Part shown: piece after piece, positions 57,780 to 64,000 of the stretch | How positions within the stretch are numbered: the stretch's first letter is position 1 | Layout: the number at the start of each line of letters is the position of its first letter | Assembly (NCBI RefSeq): GCF_000247695.1 | Contig: NW_004624743.1 | Span: forward strand, 1,964,514-2,028,513 | DNA length: 64,000 nt | Origin: Heterocephalus glaber | Taxonomy: Eukaryota > Chordata > Mammalia > Rodentia > Bathyergidae | Reading direction: 5' to 3' | Made by a program: the position numbers and the translations under genes | Notes under the pieces: generated by a model | Database searches by the model: none | Told to the model about the DNA's origin: nothing | What the model saw: the letters and a program-made list of their open reading frames with translations, nothing else

Positions 57780-58200
57780 ATCTTCTCTGGAATATCATTA
57801 AGGTTCTAAAATTATCTTCATAACTTTTCATATACATGTGAAACACAATAAACCCAATGCAGGTAAGTGAGGCCATAGTAATACCAAGTATCTGGAAACC
57901 AGACCCACTGATGGATACCCATCAGATATCCAAGATGTCAGAGGTGCACTTAAAACCACTGGGATTAATATGATGAATGAGTTAAGCACAGCAATAAGAA
58001 TGTGAGCTAAAGAATGGAATAACAACATGTAAGTGGAAAGTGTAGGACCAAAAACATAATCACTGAAATTAAGACTTTAGTGGAGAGATTTAACAGTATA
58101 TTAGCACAACTGAAAAAAGTGAACTAAAAACATGGATGACAAGATAATATGAAAATTAAAATATGAAAGAAAGAAAAATGGAAAATAGAAAAAAGAGCAT
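57780..58200 (+). mobile_element. L1 LINE 5'/ORF1 relic (tentative)
   Basis: 'ggaaaccagacccactgatgg', 'ctgaaattaagactttagtggagagatttaacag' and 'actgaaaaaagtgaactaaaaacatggatgacaag' recall the upstream part of L1 ORF1 ('ctgaaatgaaaaa..agtggagaggctcaacag..'). No open frame. B1 and ID SINEs follow. Confidence 0.45.
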
Positions 58201-58230
58201 ATGACATTTAGGACACTTGTAAAAATCCTA

Positions 58231-58382
58231 GCCAGGTTCAGTGGTGCCTTTAATCCCAGCTTCCTGAAAGGCTAAGTAAGACATGAATTCAAGGCCAGCT
58301 TGAGCAATACAGTCAGACCCCATCTCAGAAAAGAAATGAAAAAAAAAAAGAAAAGAAGCAAAGAGAAAAGAAACATAGGGAA
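58231..58382 (+). repeat. Diverged B1 SINE
   Basis: CTAGCCAGGTTCAGTGGTGC, CTTTAATCCCAGCTTCC, AATTCAAGGCCAGCTTGAGC, GACCCCATCTCAGAAAAG and an A/G-rich tail that runs directly into the ID at 58383. Confidence 0.82.
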
Positions 58383-58472
58383 GGGCCGGGGATTTAGTAC
58401 AGTGGTTCTACCACCTGCCTTGCAAGCGCAAGGTCCCAAGTGCAATCCCCGGTACCAAAAAAAAAAAAAAAA
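58383..58472 (+). repeat. ID-family SINE inserted in a B1 tail
   Basis: GGGCCGGGGATTTAGTACAG, CTACCACCTGCCTTGCAAGC, GCAAGGTCCCAAGTGCAATC, CCCGGTACC plus a 16-A tail. It sits at the A-rich end of the B1, a common landing site. Confidence 0.93.
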
Positions 58473-58624
58473 GGAAATGTAAGGAAGACAAAGGAGGAAG
58501 AAAGGAAGAAAGGAAAAAAAGAAAATTTAAAAATCCAAATGTATTATTTTTTTCTGGACTAGTTTTATACTCAAATGAAATATGTGAAGTAAATCTAAAA
58601 TAACAAGTACAGGATATAATAGCT

Positions 58625-58820
58625 CACATATGGCACTTGCTATATGCTAGGCACTATTCTGTCCTATATATTAATAATACATTTTCGTAACCGTAAGTGA
58701 CCTAAGTACCATGACTAACCTTGTTTTGTCTGGGTACACCGGAAGCACTGAGAGTTTAGGCGAGAAGGCTGACAGATGATAAGCAGAAGCTGGATCAGAA
58801 CCGCAGCTCCAGAATTGGTG
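58625..58820 (+). repeat. MIR-type SINE fragment
   Basis: 'atggcacttgctatatgctaggcactattctgtcctatatattaataatacattttcgtaaccg' matches the MIR 3' module; 'gaagctggatcagaaccgcagctcc' fits the following core in the MIRb-like arrangement. Confidence 0.6.
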
Positions 58821-59365
58821 CCCCCAACCAAACCAGATGCTCTCGTCTGCGTGCAGGTGACTCGGTCAGCACACAGCGTCTGATCCAGGCGAGACAGTCC
58901 ACACTTCCACATGTCCTCGTAACACACAGAACACAGCTTTCTGCCAATACTATCTCACACCTACTGGGATTTTAAAAAATCTTATTTTCAAAGTAAATTT
59001 TTATTGGGTAGTTATTTTTCAACTCTAGATAAACTGAATGGCTACTAATACCATGCTTTTCAGACAGTTCATGGGTGGAGAAGTTTGGGTGCTTTTGCAA
59101 AGCACAGCAGTCCTGTGAATGAAATGACTGCACCAGGAGACTATCGGAGAGAAGAAGTCTGCATTTTAAGCCTTCATGAACTGATTTTTAAGAGAAAAAA
59201 GAATATCCACATCATTACAAAAAAAAGAATCAGGGAAAGAAGCAAAACCTTTAACTTAGCTTCAGGGCAGAGAGCAAACTTATTACTTAAATGTCTCATG
59301 CATGTTTAGATGGCATGTTTGTTTTAGGTCATAATCATATCCGCCATGTAAAATTGTGCTACATT

Positions 59366-59460
59366 GGGCCAGGGATTTAGCTCAGTGGTTCCGGCACCTG
59401 CCTTGCAAGTGCAAGGTCCCAAGTTCAATCTCTGGTACCAAATAAATAAATAAATAAAAT
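59366..59460 (+). repeat. ID-family SINE (first of a pair)
   Basis: GGGCCAGGGATTTAGCTCAG, GGCACCTGCCTTGCAAGTGC, AAGGTCCCAAGTTCAATCTC, TGGTACC with an AAAT-repeat tail. The target duplication AAAATTGTNCTACAT is at 59350-59364 and 59461-59475 (one mismatch). Confidence 0.94.
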
Positions 59461-59486
59461 AAAATTGTCCTACATGTACTTTTTTT

Positions 59487-59571
59487 TGTTTTTTTTTTGG
59501 TACCGGGGATCGAACTCTGGTCCTTGCGCTTGCGAGGCAGGCGGTGGAACCACTGAGCTAAATCCCCGGCC
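59487..59571 (-). repeat. ID-family SINE (second of a pair, opposite orientation)
   Basis: Reversed ID: TTTTTTTTTGGTACCGGGG, ATCGAACTCTGGTCCTTGCG, GCAGGCGGTGGAACCACTGA, GCTAAATCCCCGGCC. Its target duplication CTACATGT(A/C)CTTTTTT begins at 59470 and 59572. It entered the right-hand duplication of the ID at 59366, so it is the later or a nearby independent insertion. Confidence 0.94.
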
Positions 59572-59741
59572 CTACATGTCCTTTTTTATGTGTTCATGTG
59601 GATAAATATGTGGTCCTTGTGTAATCAATGTGCCAAGCATACGTATCTCTTTTATAATAACACATTATGACTTTATATAGTGAAGTGTTTAATCGCGCTA
59701 TTTTTTGTCTGTTTATTGTATTGTTGGCAGTATTTATTCTT

Positions 59742-59826
59742 TTTTTTTTTGGTACTGGGGATTGAACTCAGGACCTTGCGCTTTCGAGGCAGGTGGCAGC
59801 ACCACTGAGCTAAGTCCCCGGCCCAG
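59742..59826 (-). repeat. ID-family SINE with exact 14-bp target duplication
   Basis: Reversed ID: T-run, GGTACTGGGGATTGAACTCA, GGACCTTGCGCTTTCGAGGC, CACTGAGCTAAGTCCCCGGC. CAGTATTTATTCTT occurs at 59728-59741 and 59827-59840. Confidence 0.95.
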
Positions 59827-59840
59827 CAGTATTTATTCTT

Positions 59841-62800
59841 GTTACTACAATCAGCTGTATACAACCCATTTCCAAAGAATAATTTTTCCTGTCAGTCAAG
59901 ATAAGTAATAAACATACACTTTCTCTTCTGAAAGACTGGCTTGTCCTGAATATGTATTAGCTAGTGCTAACTTGTAAGCTCTTGGTAAGAGAAATGGCAA
60001 AAGTTAGGAAGAAAAACTTCTAGGCCTTTTCAAAACAGCGGGTTCACTCTATCTCCTGTTATTTCATGTGGATCCTGGACAACTATACAACAGAAAGTAA
60101 ACTCCTTTCTGGATAGATAAAAAGAAACTGTTCCATAACAAAAGTAAAAATACCACGAATGGATACAGGACACAGTGAACAGCGAACAGAATCAGAAAAG
60201 CAGAAGAAAAAAAAATTAGAAAGGAAGCAAAGTCATTTGTCCTGAAAATCAGTGAAACATTTGTATTTTCCCTTATAAAATCACAATTTCCACATAACTT
60301 GTTAAGCCACAGAAACGTCGGTGACCTCCTGCGGGCGGCGTAGCTGCTCCTGGAGGTACTGAACCTTTCCTCTTTCTCTGCTGGTTTCCTGTCATCCGGA
60401 GCAGCTTTCATAAAATCGCAAGGTATAAAGTAACAGAGTTAGGAGCTAAAAGTGCCTTTTTGTCGACCGAGCCCAGCACTCCCACGTCGGCGCAGGCCAG
60501 GACCCCGTGACCTTGTTTCCGCTGCCACTGGCCCTGAGCTGGCAGGGCAGCAGGGTCCACCCACTACGCCCTTCTCCCTTCCCAGCACTCAGAGCCCAGC
60601 CGTGACCAGCTGATGTACGATGGGCGTCAGGAGAGCCGGGCTAACAGACTGTTTAGCCGGCCTATAAAATCCATGCTCTACTTTCTCTGCATTACTTGGT
60701 GCTGTAAGTAGAAAAGCAGAATATGTATTTTGTGTTTGGTCTGTTTTAAAAAAAAATTTAGATCTGAGACATTAAAGACCTTTACCACAATCAAATTATA
60801 TTTAAGATTATCTTTAATCACTTTATGCCTTAAATAATAGCATACTGGGATCACAGCAGATCCAGAGACATGCACTACAGAACCAGCATTGATGTTAACA
60901 TATGGTGTCATTGTGTGTCCTTGCCTTCTATTACCAGAGTATGTTTTTCTCGCCTACATTTGGGGTTTTTTAGGAGTATCCCAGCGAAAATGTTTCTCTC
61001 ATGTGTACTCTGACATTGAGCAATACACACCTCATATAGCAGAGCACGGCGGAGACCATTCTGGGCAGATAATAAGGGCCGTCTCCTCCACATAGCTCGA
61101 AGGCCTGCGTAGTAATTCTAACACAGGCACGGAAGCCCAGTGGAACTGGGGGTACGAACACAAAGGCTTCAGAGATGAGACATAAGAATGCTTTTTTGTA
61201 AACCCAAAGTTAAGATTTATAGTTTAAAGCTGCACTAAAATAGAAAAGCAGTACTTTCAGTTTGCATTGTTATCTTTTGGTTAAGCTGTTAATTTCCTGA
61301 CTTTGCTCTCTTCAGGCACTGACTGGTAGGTACTTAAAAATGTGTATGAGCTTGAGTTGAATATGGAGTTTACAGTTCTCCCCTGTCCAGCAGGTATCTC
61401 TGTAACTGTTTGTTTCTTCTGCTCACCAATATATCCTTTTTTTTTTTTTTTACAAATTGCTAAACCTACCCAATTGCTAGCTTGATTTCTGTGTTTTTTT
61501 AACAGTAGAAAATGTGTATAGTTTTGCTCTCATATCTTGCATCACAGAGACCATAATTTAATAGAAATGCAGCAGATAATATACTACAGAGAAGCCTTAT
61601 TTCCCAACTTCTCACCCACTTCCAACACAATTCACATACCCTAAGTGGGAACCAAAATGGCACAATTCTTGACTGTCTCATGGGGCTTTGCTGCAAGGCT
61701 CACTGAAAGAGTATGAAAGAGTCTGCCTCCTTACTACATTAATATTATTTATAGAGCATCCACTCCTGAACCAAGGCTACAAGGTGGATAACGAGAACAT
61801 TGAATTTTTGAGTCACTGCCAAATTAACAACAATCAGAAATTAAGATAAAATGTTTCTTAAACTTTAAAATATTTACTTGCAGCTTTTTACGAATATATC
61901 CATGCTTCAAAAGAGGTAAATGTGTAAAGCAAGTGAGGCATGAATTTAAGGGCCATATGTTTTAATTAATTTGAAAACTGTTGCTGCCAGTTGGTCCACA
62001 CAGGAACTGGCAAAACTATTCACTCACAGGTGTCGTCTGGGGGCTGAGGATTGCTTCCACTCCCTGCTGCACGAGGTTCCGTCTGACTGTGTAATGTGCG
62101 CATGTGCCAGGAGGCTCTGGGCTATTTGTGCTGTCAGCAACCTGAACATATAGCAGAAGCCATAGTTTCCATAACCAGAACATTTCTACTCCTGTTTCTA
62201 TAGTGGGTGGTTTCTATAGGATGGCAGCAGGTAAAATTAAAGTTTAAAATATAATACCCAGAACATTGATACATTTTAATATGTTGCCTGTCTTTTACTT
62301 TGGTTAATTCTCTTCTTACACCCCAACATGAAACAGCCATTCTGCTAGTACTTTCTTTTTCCTCATAATTCATTCTACCTTATTACTAGGGTGACTCCCC
62401 AGTCCCTCAAGGTGTAACCCTGCTTCTCTAGTTGGCCCACTGGACACCACTCTGGATGCCATTCTGCCACTTCACATGTTTTGAAAAGGTTTAACTCACC
62501 TGGCCCCGTCAGACAAAGAAAACACTTTACAACGGTAAGAAACTTGTTCTCTGCTTCTGACGTTCATAACCCTTTTCCTGCCTTCAGCTTCTTCTGTCCT
62601 TCCTTACTCCCCTTTCCTCCTGCCAGGACCTGCTAGACCCCCCTTGGCCACTTCCACTTCCCATGGACAGGCCAGCAGCCCTGTTCTTTTATGCAGTGAT
62701 TCCTCTCCTCAAAAATCCTTCATGATTTCTTGTACTCTGATGAAGAAATCCATATTCCTTTACCTGGCATTTACTTTCATAACTTCTCTTCTCTGTATTC

Positions 62801-63595
62801 ATTGTTTCTGCTCCTGTCTACTTTACCAAGCCTGTTTGAAATTGTCCTGTGGATATGCCTTAGAGCTGTACTCCAACTCCCTCCTTTTTTTACTTTTTTC
62901 TTTCTCAACTTTTACCAGCACGTTTCAGTGCATAATGACTATATTCACTGTAGTGAACTGGCACATGGACACGACTCATTTCAATTCTCCTTTGCTTTCT
63001 TTTCTTTCTCTCATTTCTTTGTAAACTGGCCTAGCCCCTTCTCAGGCACATGGCTTTGGGAATGTTTCACTAGGGTTTCTAATGACCAAACTCTGCTTCT
63101 GCCTGCCCAACTTAGCCTTTGAAATCCTACCCTAGACCGTTTTCTTCATAAGATTTTCTTCATCCCTTCAATAAACATATGCTATATAGGGCTTATCTTT
63201 TACCTTTTCATATATTGTAACAGGAATTAACAACACTAAAAGTTAATTACTGGTATAATGATTTTAATACCACTGGACAGTTGTGAGCTTCCAAAGAGCA
63301 ATGCTCAAGTGTATTTTCCTCACAATGCCCACCACAGTGCCTAGCACACTTCCTGGAAGCGCTACACAACTGTGGACTGACTGCTTTGCCGCACTTCCTA
63401 GCACTGTTGTCAGTGTAGAGAGCCAGGCTCTGTAACTCACAAATCTGCTGATTGTTATTTGGAAATAATTAATGTGGTATCTTTGTCTTGTTAGTTAAAT
63501 CTGGTGTATGTGTAATTACTAACTAAAGGAAATTCTGAATCTATCAGAGTAATTATAGAACTATAATGTGCTCTTATTATATTTTTGAAAAGTCT
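59841..63595. other. Intron, few recognised repeats
   Basis: 60300-60640 is a GC-richer patch with a few CpGs and no gene. 62560-63180 is pyrimidine-rich and carries overlapping plus frames of 126 and 130 codons (62644-63122). Their translations are hydrophobic and Ser/Phe-rich as expected from CT-rich DNA, and I see no domain. 63330-63385 may be a MIR end. Nothing else identified. Confidence 0.4.
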
Positions 63596-63599
63596 GCGA

Positions 63600-63815
63600 G
63601 TTTGTTCTGGTTCTATCTGCCTGGGTTTAAATCACAGCTGAATCATTTACAAGCTGACTGATCTTCAGCCAGTCAGTTAAGGAGTATAATTCTCTTCTTT
63701 TTTCCTTTAAAGTGAGGCAATATATGTGTCTAACAGTGGTGCAGGGGAGTTAAACAGGACGATCCATGCAGTGTGTTCAGTACATCTCATCTGTCATAAG
63801 CCCCCAGTAATGCTG
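63600..63815 (+). repeat. MIR SINE
   Basis: TCTGGTTCTATCTGCCTGGG, TTTAAATCACAGCTGAATCA, TTTACAAGCTGACTGATCTT, CAGCCAGTCAGTTAAGG, TTTAAAGTGAGGCAATATAT and GGGGAGTTAAACAGGACGAT to GCCCCCAGTAATGCTGG follow the MIR order end to end. Confidence 0.8.
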
Positions 63816-64000
63816 GGTATGACTTCTGCCATGACTGTTCTAATACTTCTACCACAGTTTGAGGATCCTTAATCCAAAAATGTGAAATCCAAAAAGCTCC
63901 AAAGTCTGAAACTTCCTGAGCACTGACATGAAAACACGCGTCCAGGATTCCCCATCTGACTTCACGAGATGGTTGGCAATAAAATGCAGGCTGGTAAAAT

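Larger units (their letters stand above)
22987..64000 (-). other. SSBP2: SSBP2 intron upstream of the 90-nt exon (partial, at least 41 kb)
   Basis: All sequence to the right of the 90-nt exon is intron of SSBP2 on the minus strand, or continues so until an upstream exon beyond the window. I looked on the minus strand for codons of the preceding exons (RWEKNITLGEPPG, VFWDLYCAAPERR) and saw no match. Large 5' introns fit what is known of this gene, which spans hundreds of kilobases in human. It holds the repeats listed below and several GC-rich patches. An assembly gap at 52117-52216 could hide sequence. Confidence 0.8.

Noticed and set aside
3588..59826. tRNA-gene-like A and B boxes at about 16 places
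   Set aside because: They belong to ID SINEs with GGTACC ends, A-tails and target duplications and do not form a tRNA cloverleaf with an acceptor stem; not tRNA genes.
62644..63122. 126- and 130-codon hydrophobic plus frames resembling membrane protein
   Set aside because: CT-rich DNA encodes Leu/Phe/Ser runs by chance; two overlapping frames are open and no start or splice context is seen.
1..64000. CRISPR arrays, operons, bacterial-type systems
   Set aside because: The DNA is vertebrate intronic sequence; no regularly spaced direct repeats or prokaryotic genes were seen.

Overview
The window is 64 kb of mammalian nuclear DNA, almost entirely intronic. Its only coding sequence that I can identify is two short exons of SSBP2 (single-stranded DNA-binding protein 2) on the minus strand: a 90-nt exon at 22897-22986 and a 60-nt exon at 4414-4473. 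Both have correct splice sites and are in phase 0, and together they encode part of the proline-rich middle of the protein. The gene runs right to left: 22987-64000 is the upstream intron, 4474-22896 the intron between the two exons, and 1-4413 the start of the next intron. I found no other SSBP2 exon and no promoter, tRNA or rRNA gene.

The repeats point to a rodent outside the mouse/rat group. There are about 16 ID-type SINEs (tRNA-Ala/BC1-like, ending GGTACC plus A-run), B1 SINEs, and older fused elements with a B1 left half and an ID-like right half (B1-dID type). That mix is known from beavers, squirrels, dormice and relatives. The young ID sequence differs from the squirrel type I know, so a castorimorph such as beaver is my best guess, but this is inference. 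Many IDs still have clear target-site duplications, so this family was active recently.

Layout: 1-4.4 kb is AT-rich intron with a B1, an ID and a mariner-like relic. From 4.5 to 22.9 kb the intron carries MIR, L2 and MaLR-type LTR relics, a hAT relic, B1 and ID copies and GC-rich patches at 18-21 kb. From 22.7 to 24.3 kb there is a GC-rich zone around the 90-nt exon, with a 44-nt pyrimidine tract and an unusually GC-shifted L1 3' end. From 25 to 39 kb there is an AT-palindrome block, LTR relics, B1-dID copies and CpG-rich islets. From 39.7 to 42.3 kb there are rearranged L1 fragments, followed by a terminal-inverted-repeat element. From 44 to 52 kb there are hAT elements, one with an intact 8-bp target duplication, plus MIR and LTR relics and a 100-N assembly gap. 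From 53 to 64 kb there is repeat-poor sequence with a perfect 24-bp palindrome, then a cluster of ID insertions.

No new multi-gene system is visible. The more interesting signals are regulatory or evolutionary: the G-run tract beside a weak donor, CTCF-like motifs (one inside a hAT element), the 24-bp palindrome, CpG islets without genes, and two ID insertions into one target site. All open reading frames longer than the exons look like chance frames in repeats or GC-rich DNA.
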